Of a stretch of 64,000 bases of DNA, positions 16,261 to 25,219 are shown in pieces (positions within the stretch are counted from its first letter, which is position 1; every line of letters begins with the position of its first letter). The notes under the pieces are model-generated. The model saw only the letters and a list, made by a program, of their open reading frames with translations, did no database searches and was not told where the DNA came from. The translations under genes were made by a program, and so were the position numbers. This stretch comes from Bacteroidetes bacterium 46-16 (GTDB taxonomy: Bacteria; Bacteroidota; Bacteroidia; Chitinophagales; Chitinophagaceae), in the NCBI GenBank assembly GCA_001897835.1, contig MKUN01000037.1, positions 1-64,000 on the forward strand. The letters run 5' to 3'.

Positions 16261-17649
16261 TCAATCCCTGTCCTTTTCCCATTTGCTTACCACGGCAGTA
16301 GCAATGCTGTTACCAATCACATTAGTAGCGCTACGGCCCATATCGAGCAGGGGGTCGATGCCCAGCAAGAGGGCTATGCCTGCCTCTGGTATCTTGAAGG
16401 TGGCCAGTGTGCCCGCTATGACCACCAGCGATGCGCGGGGCACACCTGCTATACCTTTGCTGGTGAGCATCAATACGAGCAACATGGTCATCTGCGTACC
16501 GGGATCGAGGTGGATGCCATACGATTGCGCTATGAACAACGAAGCAAAGGTCATGTACATCATAGAACCATCGAGATTGAAGGAATAACCCAATGGAAGA
16601 ACGAAACTGACGATCTTGTTGGGACAGCCGAAACGCTCAAGCTCAAGCAGCATTTTGGGGAAAGCCGCCTCGCTGCTGCTGGTACTGAAGGCCAGTAATG
16701 CAGGCTCTTTGATATGCCGGATGAGGGTAAGCACCCGCTTACCGATAAAGAGGCCCCCTGCCAGGAACAATATGATCCAGAGGAAAAGCAGGCCGGAGTA
16801 AAATTCTGCTATAAAGACAGAATAGGTGGATAAGATACCCAGGCCCTGTTTGGCAATGACCACTGTAATAGCACCAAAAACCGCAAGCGGTGCCAGGTTC
16901 ATTACATAACCTGTGACTTTGAGGATGACATGGGCAAAAGCATCCATAGCTTTTATCACAACGGCCCCCTTCTCCCCTATGGCAGCGGTGCCCACGCCAA
17001 AGAATAAAGCAAAAATAACGATCTGCAATATCTCGTTCCTGGCCATAGCATCTATCACGCTCGTGGGAAAGACGTGGTACATAAATTCGCGCAATGACAG
17101 ACTGGCCTTCTGTACGCCTGTATCAGCAAAACTATCGGGGAGCGATAAATGCATGGCCATGCCGGGTTTGAAAAAGTTGACCAGCAACATACCGATGAAG
17201 AGGCTGGTAAAAGAAGCGCAGATGAACCAGAATAAGGTCTTGCCCCCAATACGCCCTACCGATTTAAGATCGCCCAGGCGAGCCACCCCAACCACAAGTG
17301 TGGTGAACACCAGCGGCGCTATGATCATTTTTATAAGGCGCAGAAAAATATCGGCGATCAATGAAAATGGCTCGAGCTTAGTATCGCGGGCTGCGGATAG
17401 CTTAGTCTTCGTAGCTGTAAGCTGCGCTTTTACAGAAGCCAGCCCATGATAAGCGCGGGATGCCGTATCTTTTATCCCCTCCATTTGTCCGTTTATAGAA
17501 CGGAGTGAAGACTCGATGGTGATGATCTGGTTGTTCTCGCTCTTTATGTAGCTGCCATTGAACACAAAGCCCAAAGCAATGCCTGCAATAAGCCCGATGA
17601 TGATATATAAAGTAAGGCGGTTACCTTTTTTAGAAGTAATATCCGTCAT
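16261..17649 (-). CDS. Dicarboxylate/amino acid:cation symporter (DAACS family)
   Basis: A 462-residue inner-membrane transporter related to GltP/DctA. The signature serine-rich hairpin AFSTSSSEAAFP (~324) and LPLGYSFNLDGSMMY (~355) are present, plus the second hairpin LTSKGIAGVPRAS. Such proteins import glutamate, aspartate or C4-dicarboxylates with Na+ or H+. The first helix is followed by a ~65-residue charged, coiled-coil-like insertion before helix 2 (IESSLRSINGQMEG region), longer than in E. coli homologues. It lies 29 bases after the desulfhydrase-like gene. Confidence 0.9.
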   Translation of the reverse strand: MTDITSKKGNRLTLYIIIGLIAGIALGFVFNGSYIKSENNQIITIESSLRSINGQMEGIKDTASRAYHGLASVKAQLTATKTKLSAARDTKLEPFSLIADIFLRLIKMIIAPLVFTTLVVGVARLGDLKSVGRIGGKTLFWFICASFTSLFIGMLLVNFFKPGMAMHLSLPDSFADTGVQKASLSLREFMYHVFPTSVIDAMARNEILQIVIFALFFGVGTAAIGEKGAVVIKAMDAFAHVILKVTGYVMNLAPLAVFGAITVVIAKQGLGILSTYSVFIAEFYSGLLFLWIILFLAGGLFIGKRVLTLIRHIKEPALLAFSTSSSEAAFPKMLLELERFGCPNKIVSFVLPLGYSFNLDGSMMYMTFASLFIAQSYGIHLDPGTQMTMLLVLMLTSKGIAGVPRASLVVIAGTLATFKIPEAGIALLLGIDPLLDMGRSATNVIGNSIATAVVSKWEKDRD

Positions 17650-17678
17650 GTTGTAACATTATAAGCACAAGATAATGT

Positions 17679-18584
17679 TTAAATGCCGCTTTTATAGACC
17701 AGTTCAGCAGCTATAGCCACATTGCCCTGCAGGCCACCGGTGTGTATGCATAATATATTTGCCCCGGCAGGGAAATAGCCTTCACTTAAAAGATCTTTCA
17801 ATCCATACATCATCTTAGCAGTGTACACCATATCGAGTGGTATGTGATTGACCTGGTAAAATCCGTTCATGAAAGATATGAGCTCATCGGTCCACTTGCC
17901 GAAGCCACCAAAATGCCATCGGTCATATAGCTCCCAGTTTTGGTCTTTGTCCTGTTCAATGGCCATCCAGATCTCATTTTTAAGGTAGGTACCATTCTTC
18001 ATAGGTACAAAACCAAGTAATTGCTGATGTACCGGTAAGGCATTGCGCAAACCAATAAATGTAGTACCTGTACCGAGCGACACACAGATATGGGTATAAG
18101 AACCGGGTATCAAAGCTGCTATCGCAGCAGCGCCTGCCCTGCCCTGTTCATTAGCACCTCCTTCCGGGATAATGAATGGCTTATCGAATTTTGCGGCCAA
18201 GCGTGCCAGCCAATCCTCCTCATCCTTATGTTTATATTCTTCGCGTGTAACGAAATGCAATTGCATGCCATATTCGCGGCATGCCTTAAGTGTAGCTGTA
18301 AGTTCGCGCCCATCATCGCCGCGCACTATACCAACAGCAGGAATATGATGCAACTGAGCCGCTGCCGCAGTGGCAATAAGGTGATTAGAAAATGCCCCGC
18401 CAAAGGTGAGTATGCTCTTGTAGCCCTGCTGCATAGCATATTGCAGGTTGTGCTTGAGTTTATACCACTTATTGCCTGATATGACCGGATCGAACAGATC
18501 GAGGCGCAGCATATCCATACCCGAGACATGCGGACCATGCCACTCTTTATCCAATGGTTGTACGATGACCTTAGACTCATCCAT
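17679..18584 (-). CDS. PLP-dependent D-cysteine desulfhydrase / ACC deaminase family enzyme
   Basis: A 301-residue fold-type II PLP enzyme. The PLP-binding Lys lies in SGNKWYKLKHN (~residue 37), followed by TFGGAFSNH, the cofactor-contacting loop seen in both D-cysteine desulfhydrase and ACC deaminase. The PEGGANEQG loop and VSLGTGTTFIGL phosphate-binding segment are kept. The substrate cannot be decided from sequence alone. The ATG at 18584 (MDESKV) overlaps the era stop; a longer in-frame start inside era is unlikely. Confidence 0.83.
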   Translation of the reverse strand: MDESKVIVQPLDKEWHGPHVSGMDMLRLDLFDPVISGNKWYKLKHNLQYAMQQGYKSILTFGGAFSNHLIATAAAAQLHHIPAVGIVRGDDGRELTATLKACREYGMQLHFVTREEYKHKDEEDWLARLAAKFDKPFIIPEGGANEQGRAGAAAIAALIPGSYTHICVSLGTGTTFIGLRNALPVHQQLLGFVPMKNGTYLKNEIWMAIEQDKDQNWELYDRWHFGGFGKWTDELISFMNGFYQVNHIPLDMVYTAKMMYGLKDLLSEGYFPAGANILCIHTGGLQGNVAIAAELVYKSGI

Positions 18585-19464
18585 TGTAACCGTATTCGCG
18601 CAGGTAGGTATCGTTATCGCGCCATTTGGGACGTACTTTGACAAAGAGCTCCAGGTGTACTTTGCGCTGCAGGAACTCTTCAATCTTCTTCCGGGAATTG
18701 ATACCCAGTTGCTTGATCATGCTGCCGCCCTTGCCCACAATAATGCCTTTCTGCGTTTCGCGGCTTACAACTATCTCGGCCTTTATCACATCCAATGTCT
18801 CCTTCTCCTCGAATGACTGGATGATGACCGCAGCATGGTAAGGTATCTCCTCGTGAAAGAGGTTGTATATCTCCTCGCGTATCAGCTCACTAACGAAGAA
18901 ACGCACCGGCCGGTCGGACATACTGTCTTCCGGGTAATAAGGTGGCGCTTCGGGCAGGTGCTCCAGTATGAAGGGCAGTATCTTATCTATATTAGACTTC
19001 GTCTTTGCGGAGACATGCAATATTTTCCATGCGGGGAACTTCTCCGCAAAGGGCCGGATGTTTTCGTCAATTTCTTTTTTATCTTTTAAGAGGTCGGCCT
19101 TATTGAGCAGCAACATGGTGGGCACTTTTAGCTTTAACATGCCGGCGGCTATCTCCAGTTGCTCCAGCGGCTCGGTGATATCGTGCACCAGCAGAGCCAC
19201 ATCACCATCCTCAAGGGCGTTCTTCACCTGCTGCATCATGCGCTGGTGCAGCTTGTATTTGGGCTCAATGATACCCGGTGTATCAGAAAAGACAACCTGG
19301 TATGCAGGCTCGGTCAATATACCCAGTATGCGGTGACGGGTGGTCTGCACCTTAGGCGATGTAATGACCAGTTGCTCGCCCAAAAGGGCATTGAGCAAGG
19401 TGGACTTACCTGCATTAGGCGGGCCAAAGATGTTTACGAAACCGGCTTTATGTGCTGCTTGCAT
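18577..19464 (-). CDS. era: GTPase Era, ribosome biogenesis factor
   Basis: A 295-residue essential GTPase that binds the 3' end of 16S rRNA during 30S maturation. The GTPase domain shows the P-loop GPPNAGKST (14-22), the switch DTPG (~61) and NKAD (~121). The C-terminal KH domain (~200-290) contains GIIVGKGGSMIKQLG, the RNA-binding loop. Length is normal. Its stop overlaps the start of the downstream PLP enzyme by 8 bases. Upstream lies the initiator tRNA on the other strand. Confidence 0.96.
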   Translation of the reverse strand: MQAAHKAGFVNIFGPPNAGKSTLLNALLGEQLVITSPKVQTTRHRILGILTEPAYQVVFSDTPGIIEPKYKLHQRMMQQVKNALEDGDVALLVHDITEPLEQLEIAAGMLKLKVPTMLLLNKADLLKDKKEIDENIRPFAEKFPAWKILHVSAKTKSNIDKILPFILEHLPEAPPYYPEDSMSDRPVRFFVSELIREEIYNLFHEEIPYHAAVIIQSFEEKETLDVIKAEIVVSRETQKGIIVGKGGSMIKQLGINSRKKIEEFLQRKVHLELFVKVRPKWRDNDTYLREYGYNG

Positions 19465-19530
19465 TAGCCTGTAAAAATACTATTGCCAACGCAATATGCC
19501 CCTATTCGTTAAATAAAAAGCGAAAACAGC

Positions 19531-19561
19531 TTGTTTGCTACCGTTAATAGACGTACCTTTG
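19531..19561 (+). promoter_or_regulatory. Consensus promoter for the initiator tRNA
   Basis: TTGTTTG (19531-19537) and TACCTTTG (19554-19561) match both Bacteroidota promoter elements. The spacing is 16 bases, slightly short of the more usual 19-20. The tRNA begins 10 bases after the -7 element. Confidence 0.65.
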
Positions 19562-19571
19562 CACTCCACAT

Positions 19572-19643
<72 letters not shown>

Positions 19644-19654
19644 CAAATAAGGGA

Positions 19655-19708
19655 GAGCCACGTTACGTTCTTGCAAACAGCAAAATGGTAACGTGGCTCA
19701 AGCTTTTT
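19655..19708 (+). terminator. Terminator after tRNA-fMet
   Basis: A perfect 12-bp stem (GAGCCACGTTAC at 19655-19666 with its complement at 19688-19699), a 21-base loop and a TTTTTT tract follow the tRNA. The loop is unusually large for an intrinsic terminator. Confidence 0.75.
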
Positions 19709-19799
19709 TAAGGCATATTGTTAATGATATGTTTTTGTAAACCTAAAGTTTCTCTTGGATTAGTATTTTATATATTTTTAACCACGAAAACAATATAAA

Positions 19800-20312
19800 A
19801 TGAAAAAAATATTATTCATAGCCTGCACTATAGCCGCAGTAGCCGTGATATTCAGCGCCTGTAAAAAGACCGAGAAATTCGGCAAGCGTTTCGAAACACT
19901 GCGTAACCATACCTGGCATCTTGAATCGCAGACCATTAACGGGGCCGACCAACCACTTAATGACTGCGAGGCGGGTAACTACTGGGTTTTCAAAGGGGAC
20001 GAATATGGTTATGAAGCAAATGTGACCTGCGGCGATACCCAGGTAGTAGTAGGTGACACCACGAGCAATAATGGCGGGGATAGCACTATAAAGCGCCCGC
20101 AAGGCAAAGCAAGCGCTACCCCAACGCAGATAGACTTTACCTGGTCTGTTACCGGCGACCAGCGTTACGTGTATATCAAAGATTTCGGTACGCCGGGTAA
20201 TGATATAGACTGGCTGATCGTAAGCATGGATGAAACCAAATTCCATGTGCAGGGCCGTTACACTGTTAACGAGGTGAATTACTTCTATGACAAATATTTT
20301 GTAGCACAATAA
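19800..20312 (+). CDS. Lipoprotein of unknown function
   Basis: A 170-residue protein with a signal sequence ending in the lipobox FSAC (Cys21), so it should be a membrane-anchored lipoprotein. The mature part begins with a charged stretch, then alternates short beta-like segments with Trp residues (HTWHLESQTING, NYWVFKGDEYG, QIDFTWSVTGDQR). This is the pattern of small lipocalin-like beta-barrel lipoproteins of Bacteroidota, but the match is by impression only. Two Cys in the mature part (NDCEAG, VTCGDT) could form a disulfide. It is monocistronic, ending at a very strong terminator. Confidence 0.7.
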   Translation: MKKILFIACTIAAVAVIFSACKKTEKFGKRFETLRNHTWHLESQTINGADQPLNDCEAGNYWVFKGDEYGYEANVTCGDTQVVVGDTTSNNGGDSTIKRPQGKASATPTQIDFTWSVTGDQRYVYIKDFGTPGNDIDWLIVSMDETKFHVQGRYTVNEVNYFYDKYFVAQ

Positions 20313-20325
20313 TATATAAGAATTT

Positions 20326-20368
20326 AAAGAGCAGGGCCTTTGTGTTTAAACAAAGGCCCTGCTCTTTT
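20326..20368 (+). terminator. Strong rho-independent terminator
   Basis: A perfect 17-bp stem (20326-20342 with 20351-20367), 8-base loop and T-rich 3' arm lie 14 bases after the lipoprotein gene stop. Confidence 0.85.
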
Positions 20369-20425
20369 TAAAAAACACTGCGTATAGACCATTATTAACT
20401 ATATGTGAATAAATAGCCTGAAAGC

Positions 20426-20456
20426 TTGACCAGTATTGGTTTTTTAGCTATTTTCG
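20426..20456 (+). promoter_or_regulatory. Promoter for the NlpC/P60 lipoprotein
   Basis: TTG (20426-20428) lies 20 bases before TATTTTCG (20449-20456), a one-mismatch -7 element. The start codon follows at 20475. Confidence 0.5.
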
Positions 20457-20474
20457 CAAACGTTAATCCAAAAC

Positions 20475-21179
20475 ATGCTGATGAAACAACTGAGCACAGG
20501 CCTTGCTGCTGCATGTATGACTGCCATGCTGCTGCTGACAAGCTGTAGCACCAACCAGTCCTTAACTTCTTTTCTTGGTGATGAAGATGCTACTTATGCA
20601 TCGTCAAACAAGCCCCGCTTTATCAATGATATAAGCATGGGTACCTCAAACAATAGTGATATCTCGATCCACAACGGTATTACCATGAACCCGGTGGACC
20701 GTGTGAAAGACAAAGAAGCAGCCAAGATCAACCCAACTGAAGGCAATACGCTACAAAAAAAATATGCCAGCATGCTGGGTGTATTACCCAATATGCTTCA
20801 TAATTTCTCGCTGTATCAATTCATCGATGAGTGGTATGGGGTAAGATACCGCTATGGCGGCACTGATAAATCGGGTATAGACTGTTCTGCCTTTGTACAA
20901 AGGCTTTACGAACAGGTTTTCGGTACGGATGTGGTACGCACCGCTTTTGAACAATTCCAGTCGGTGGACCTGATGAAAAATATCAATAACCTCCGCGAAG
21001 GCGACCTGGTATTTTTCCGTATCCATCGCAAGCGCATCTCGCATGTAGGCATTTACCTTGTGAACAATTTCTTTGTGCATGCATCACTGAGCCAGGGCGT
21101 AATGATCAGTAACCTGAACGAAGATTACTGGCAACGCTTTTTTGCCGGTGCAGGACGCGTAATGCATGATAATGGCTAA
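20475..21179 (+). CDS. NlpC/P60 (C40) cell-wall peptidase lipoprotein
   Basis: A 234-residue lipoprotein (lipobox LLTSC, Cys24) with a C-terminal NlpC/P60 domain (~110-232). The catalytic triad is visible: Cys137 in GIDCSAFVQ, His190 in SHVGIYL and His202 in FVHAS; YRYGG precedes the nucleophile as usual. Such enzymes cut the gamma-D-Glu to diamino-acid bond in peptidoglycan stem peptides. The linker (~25-105) is Asn/Ser rich and probably flexible. A second ATG at 20481 is equally possible. Expressed from its own promoter and ended by a hairpin. Confidence 0.9.
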   Translation: MLMKQLSTGLAAACMTAMLLLTSCSTNQSLTSFLGDEDATYASSNKPRFINDISMGTSNNSDISIHNGITMNPVDRVKDKEAAKINPTEGNTLQKKYASMLGVLPNMLHNFSLYQFIDEWYGVRYRYGGTDKSGIDCSAFVQRLYEQVFGTDVVRTAFEQFQSVDLMKNINNLREGDLVFFRIHRKRISHVGIYLVNNFFVHASLSQGVMISNLNEDYWQRFFAGAGRVMHDNG

Positions 21180-21202
21180 TAAGATAACTTAATCATACAA
21201 AG

Positions 21203-21226
21203 GGCTGCTTCATGCAGCCTTTTTTT
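21203..21226 (+). terminator. Rho-independent terminator after NlpC/P60 gene
   Basis: GGCTGC and GCAGCC (21203-21208, 21214-21219) with a 5-base loop are followed by seven T. The T run ends where the convergent selD gene stops. Confidence 0.8.
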
Positions 21227-22280
21227 ATGCTTTTACCAATATAGTTTTTTCGCCTGCTGCCACCATACGACCAATGGGTTGCATGAATTGCTGCAGGCCA
21301 TGATCTGTAAAGACCCCAGCCACTGAATCTATAGCGGCAGGGGATACTGCAAGCAGCAGCCCCCCGTTCGTTTGCGGATCAGGCAAGAGGCTGAAGGCCT
21401 CCATTACATTTACGCCGGGATCAAAGGAGGTCATCGTACTGTAACTATTCCAGTTGCGATAGGTAGCATCGGGTATTATCCTCCGGGCCAGGTATTCCCT
21501 TGCCCCATCAAGCACCTGCAATTTTGAATAATATAGCTCCGCAGAAAGGCCACTGCCACCCGCCATCTCGACCATGTGGCCCAACAGGCCAAAACCAGTA
21601 ACATCGGTCATGGCAGTTACACCTTCTATTTTACCCAGAGCCTCCCCTGCTTTATTAAGCTGTGTCATTTGGGCGGTAAGCAGTTTCAATTCATCATATT
21701 GAATAAGCCCTCTTTTTTGTGCTGTGGCTAATATACCAGTACCCAGTGCTTTGGTAAGCAAAAGCAGGTCGCCTTCTTTAGCAGTATCATTCCTTTTGAG
21801 CTCTTTTATATGCAACAAGCCATTCACCGCCAGGCCAAACATAGGTTCAATAGTATCCACACTATGCCCGCCAGCGAGGGGAATGTTTGCTTCAGCACAT
21901 ATGGCCCTTGCGCCATCGAGTGCTTTTTGTGCCAGGCCTGCCGGGAGCTTATCTACCGGCCAGCCCAGTATAGCAATGGCCAGAACAGGTTTGCCACCCA
22001 TGGCATATACATCACTGATCGCATTGGCTGCTGCAATACGGCCAAAATCATAGGCATCATCTACTATAGGCATAAAAAAATCGGTAGTGGATACCAGCGC
22101 CATACCATTACCGATGTCATATACCGCAGCATCATCTTTGCTGCTGTTGCCCACCAGCAATTTGTCATTGGCAGTCATGGGTATTTCGGTCTTAAGTATT
22201 TCCTCAAGCACGGCTGGGGCTATCTTGCAACCGCAGCCGGCCCCATGGGCATACTGCGTAAGTTTTATTTCTTTATCCAA
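21225..22280 (-). CDS. selD: Selenide, water dikinase
   Basis: A 351-residue ATP-dependent enzyme that makes selenophosphate, the selenium donor for tRNA selenation or selenocysteine. The N-terminal active-site loop is GAGCGCK with Cys16 and Lys19, the Cys form rather than the Sec form. ATP-binding segments DDAAVYDIGNGMALVSTTDFF and AGGHSVDTIEP follow. Translation appears to start at a TTG (22280) that overlaps the end of mnmH by 8 bases; no suitable ATG lies near the conserved N-terminus, so expression is probably coupled to mnmH. Confidence 0.93.
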   Translation of the reverse strand: MDKEIKLTQYAHGAGCGCKIAPAVLEEILKTEIPMTANDKLLVGNSSKDDAAVYDIGNGMALVSTTDFFMPIVDDAYDFGRIAAANAISDVYAMGGKPVLAIAILGWPVDKLPAGLAQKALDGARAICAEANIPLAGGHSVDTIEPMFGLAVNGLLHIKELKRNDTAKEGDLLLLTKALGTGILATAQKRGLIQYDELKLLTAQMTQLNKAGEALGKIEGVTAMTDVTGFGLLGHMVEMAGGSGLSAELYYSKLQVLDGAREYLARRIIPDATYRNWNSYSTMTSFDPGVNVMEAFSLLPDPQTNGGLLLAVSPAAIDSVAGVFTDHGLQQFMQPIGRMVAAGEKTILVKA

Positions 22281-23331
22281 TTTGGGCCTTTTGTTGTTGA
22301 ATCAGTTCTGTATTTTTCATTGCATCCACTCCAGTACAGGACAGCATGGTCACAAGTTCGTTCCAATGCGCCCTGTTCTGCAAAGCTTTATTGTAGTATT
22401 TATCGTAGTAGCGTAGCAATATACCAAAGGCTGCTTTGTGATCGTTCTCCAATAAATAATTTATTGCATTTTTAGTATCGAGTCCTCCAAGGCGTTTTTG
22501 TATGCGCATAATGGCATTTACCAACTCTTCCTTTTTGAGGCGGCCATATACCCCGGTTATATATTGCAGCCTTTCTTCAAAAGGCACATTGAGAAAATAT
22601 ACCGGGGAGCGGCGCATGGTATCCCACAATGCCCCAGGCAGGTTCACCAGGCCTATGCGCTGGCTTTCATCCTCCAGCCAAATATTTGTCACGCCTGTCT
22701 TTGTTACACCATGCAAGGCCATGGCCAGCAGGTTATCGAACATCTCCTGCGAGGGCTGTACAGGCATACCCAACGCACCGAATGCAGAGCCTTTATGTGC
22801 GGCCATTTGCTCCAGGTCTATAATGGCCTCTTTTCGATGTTTCAGCTCATGTAACACTTCCGTCTTCCCCGAACCGGTATAACCTCCAATAATGGTGAAA
22901 GGATATGGCTTATCGAACTGCTGCAATACCCAGTGCCGATATGCTTTGTAGCCCCCGATGAGGGTATATACTTTAAAGCCATAGAGATCGAGCAGCCACG
23001 CTACCCCCGCGCTGCGCATGCCACCCCGCCAGCAATGCACCAATACGATCTTGTCCTTAGCTTTTCTTTGCTGTAACAGTGCCTCTACTTCATCTACCAT
23101 AGGGCGCATTTTGGGCCCGAAATAGTCGAGGCCAATTTTTATGGCCTCTTCCCTGCTCTGCTGCTTATAGGCTGTGCCCACTACTTTGCGCTCATCATCT
23201 GTGAACAGCGGCAGGCTGTAAGCGCCGGGTATATGTGCGTGCTTGTATTCGCCGGGGCTGCGCACATCAAATACAGGTTGCGTAGCAGCCAGCGACAAAA
23301 ATGCTTCAATATCTATTTTCTGTATCGCCAT
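22273..23331 (-). CDS. mnmH: tRNA 2-selenouridine synthase
   Basis: A 352-residue enzyme (MnmH/SelU/YbbB) that replaces sulfur with selenium in 2-thiouridine at tRNA wobble position 34, through a geranylated intermediate. The N-terminal rhodanese domain (~1-130) holds the active Cys100 in VHCWRGGMRS. The C-terminal P-loop domain has GGYTGSGKT (149-157). ATG 23331 (MAIQKIDIEAF) starts at the usual family position; a longer frame upstream would run into the divergent gene's regulatory region. It overlaps selD, its selenophosphate supplier. Confidence 0.93.
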   Translation of the reverse strand: MAIQKIDIEAFLSLAATQPVFDVRSPGEYKHAHIPGAYSLPLFTDDERKVVGTAYKQQSREEAIKIGLDYFGPKMRPMVDEVEALLQQRKAKDKIVLVHCWRGGMRSAGVAWLLDLYGFKVYTLIGGYKAYRHWVLQQFDKPYPFTIIGGYTGSGKTEVLHELKHRKEAIIDLEQMAAHKGSAFGALGMPVQPSQEMFDNLLAMALHGVTKTGVTNIWLEDESQRIGLVNLPGALWDTMRRSPVYFLNVPFEERLQYITGVYGRLKKEELVNAIMRIQKRLGGLDTKNAINYLLENDHKAAFGILLRYYDKYYNKALQNRAHWNELVTMLSCTGVDAMKNTELIQQQKAQIG

Positions 23332-23427
23332 GGATAAAACAGGCTGAAAAGATACAAAATGTTGCTGCCATGACCGTACATAAAACCCATTCGGTCCTTT
23401 ATTCGTAAATTGCAATAAATATCATGC

Positions 23428-24405
23428 ATGAAAATCTACAGTTCTATACTCCTGGTGTTAACTACGCTTAGTGTCACAGCCCAGCAGGTGCCAAAGCGTA
23501 TAGTGGCGGAACACTTTACCAATACCTATTGCAGCGTATGCGCTGCCAATAACCCCGGCCTGTATAATAACCTGTTCAACTTCCCGACGGTACTGCACAT
23601 TGCCTATTATCCCAGCGCCCCTTATGCAGCCTGCCCCCTGAACCAGCAAAATGTGGCCGAGCAGGATGCCCGTACCAATTATTATGGCATCTATGGTGCA
23701 ACACCAAGGATGGTAGTGCAGGGCAATGTATTGCCGCCAACCAACTACACCGACCCCAATATTTACCAAAGCCAGGTGGGGCAAAATACATCATTCTACA
23801 TGCAGGCCGATGTAAGCTCTGTGGCCGATACGGCAATAATGGTGCGTATGGTAATACGAAAAGCAGATACCAGTAGCATAGACAGCCTGCTGCTGTACGG
23901 AGCCATTGCCGAGGATACACTCTTCTTTGCTGCCAATAATGGCGAAACCATACAGTATGACGTATTCCGCAGGAGTATTTTCGGGGCACAGCCAATGCGT
24001 ATTGCTGCTCCCCAGAGTATTGGAGATTCACTGGTCTATACACAAACCATCAGCCTAAGCGGGGTAGCAGACATACATAGCGTATATGCAATAGTAATGG
24101 CGCAGCAGGCCGACAATAGCATGGTGCAGGCAGCACGCTCAGCAAACCTGCAGCCAACGATGGGCGTGGCGGGTGTTATAACAAATACCACTATCCGTAT
24201 CTATCCCAATCCTGCGGGAGCATACCTTTATATAGATGCGGTTACTTATCCTGTGAACGCAGCTATAACAAATGTTACCGGACAGGTGGTGCGCACTTTC
24301 CACATTGCGGATAAGTACAGCCCGCTGGATATTTCCGCACTGAAGCCCGGCATCTACTTTTTGAGGGCCAACAACGCCGAACATGTGCGATTTGTGAAGA
24401 AGTGA
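23428..24405 (+). CDS. Omp28-related secreted protein with T9SS sorting domain
   Basis: A 325-residue exported protein. After a signal peptide (~1-18) comes an Omp28-type thioredoxin-like domain with a CSVC pair (HFTNTYCSVCAANNPGLY) and a cis-Pro-like ATPRMVVQG loop. A beta-sandwich region follows (~125-240). The last ~75 residues (IRIYPNPAGAYLYID ... KPGIYFLRANN) are a type A T9SS sorting domain, so it is likely carried to the cell surface. The function of Omp28-like proteins is not established. The gene diverges from mnmH. Confidence 0.82.
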   Translation: MKIYSSILLVLTTLSVTAQQVPKRIVAEHFTNTYCSVCAANNPGLYNNLFNFPTVLHIAYYPSAPYAACPLNQQNVAEQDARTNYYGIYGATPRMVVQGNVLPPTNYTDPNIYQSQVGQNTSFYMQADVSSVADTAIMVRMVIRKADTSSIDSLLLYGAIAEDTLFFAANNGETIQYDVFRRSIFGAQPMRIAAPQSIGDSLVYTQTISLSGVADIHSVYAIVMAQQADNSMVQAARSANLQPTMGVAGVITNTTIRIYPNPAGAYLYIDAVTYPVNAAITNVTGQVVRTFHIADKYSPLDISALKPGIYFLRANNAEHVRFVKK

Positions 24406-24481
24406 TCTCTTCACGAGCCAATACCTAAGATTAGGAAATAAGTATCCTTAAATACATGCTGTGGCAGCAAATATGGCATCA

Positions 24482-24931
24482 TTATGGTGCGTCGGGGATC
24501 TCGGGCTCTACCAACCGGGTGAGTTTATCGAGAGAATCCTGCCAGCCCAGATAACACATATCGGAAGGTATTGCATCGGGAATGCCTTCCTGCACCACCT
24601 TCAGTTCCGTACCGGCCAGGTTCTTTTTCATCCATACCGTGGTTATCATTTCACCCGGCAGATTGGGATCATCGAACTTATCGGTGTATTTCAGGAATTC
24701 ATTTGGTTTTACCTCAAGATACTGCCCCCCGAAAGAATGGCTGTGCCCTGTAGAGAAATTTTGAAAGGACATTTTGTAAGTGCCCCCGGGTTCTGCATTG
24801 ATTTCGTGCACGGTGCACAGGAAACCGTATGGCGGCAGCCATGAGGCCAGTGCGGTGGCCTCGGTGAATGCACGGAACAGTTTCTCCGGAGATGTTTTAA
24901 TGACCCTGTGTAATGAAACGCTGTTTGACAT
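24482..24931 (-). CDS. SRPBCC (AHSA1/START-like) domain protein
   Basis: A 149-residue cytosolic single-domain protein. The start (SVSLHRVIKTSPEKLFRAFTEATALASWLPP) matches the first strand and helix of the AHSA1 family, and the long C-terminal helix is QDSLDKLTRLVEPE. The hydrophobic-pocket fold binds small ligands; the ligand here is unknown. No partner gene is obvious. The next 288 bases upstream hold no convincing gene, only the promoter region shared with divergent rluF. Confidence 0.85.
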   Translation of the reverse strand: MSNSVSLHRVIKTSPEKLFRAFTEATALASWLPPYGFLCTVHEINAEPGGTYKMSFQNFSTGHSHSFGGQYLEVKPNEFLKYTDKFDDPNLPGEMITTVWMKKNLAGTELKVVQEGIPDAIPSDMCYLGWQDSLDKLTRLVEPEIPDAP

Positions 24932-25219
24932 AATATCATGGTTTTGGTCCTACTCATATGGCTTTTCGGGGTGGCCCGTTTTTTCAAGTGGTCGCTGCTC
25001 CACTGCCTATCAATACCACAAAGGTCATAGAAAAGCATGAATAATACAGGGGCAGGATGCGACAATCCAAGGGTTCTTTTGCGAACTGCCGACAGTGCAT
25101 ATTTACCTTTCAGTAAGCATGCGCACACTGTACAGGAGCTTATAAATATAACAGGGGAATCTTTAGCCCAACAATACTACATCATATCTTTCGCGATTTT
25201 TTCCTGTACTTTGCAGTAT

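Noticed and set aside
18584-18683. Longer start for the D-cysteine desulfhydrase-like gene inside era
   Set aside because: The added residues do not resemble the family N-terminus and would overlap the conserved era KH domain; ATG 18584 fits better.
24709-25128. Minus-strand 139-residue ORF and plus-strand extension of rluF to 25037
   Set aside because: The minus-strand frame overlaps the SRPBCC gene in another frame and shows no protein pattern; the rluF extension precedes a normal S4 domain start and probably covers promoter DNA.
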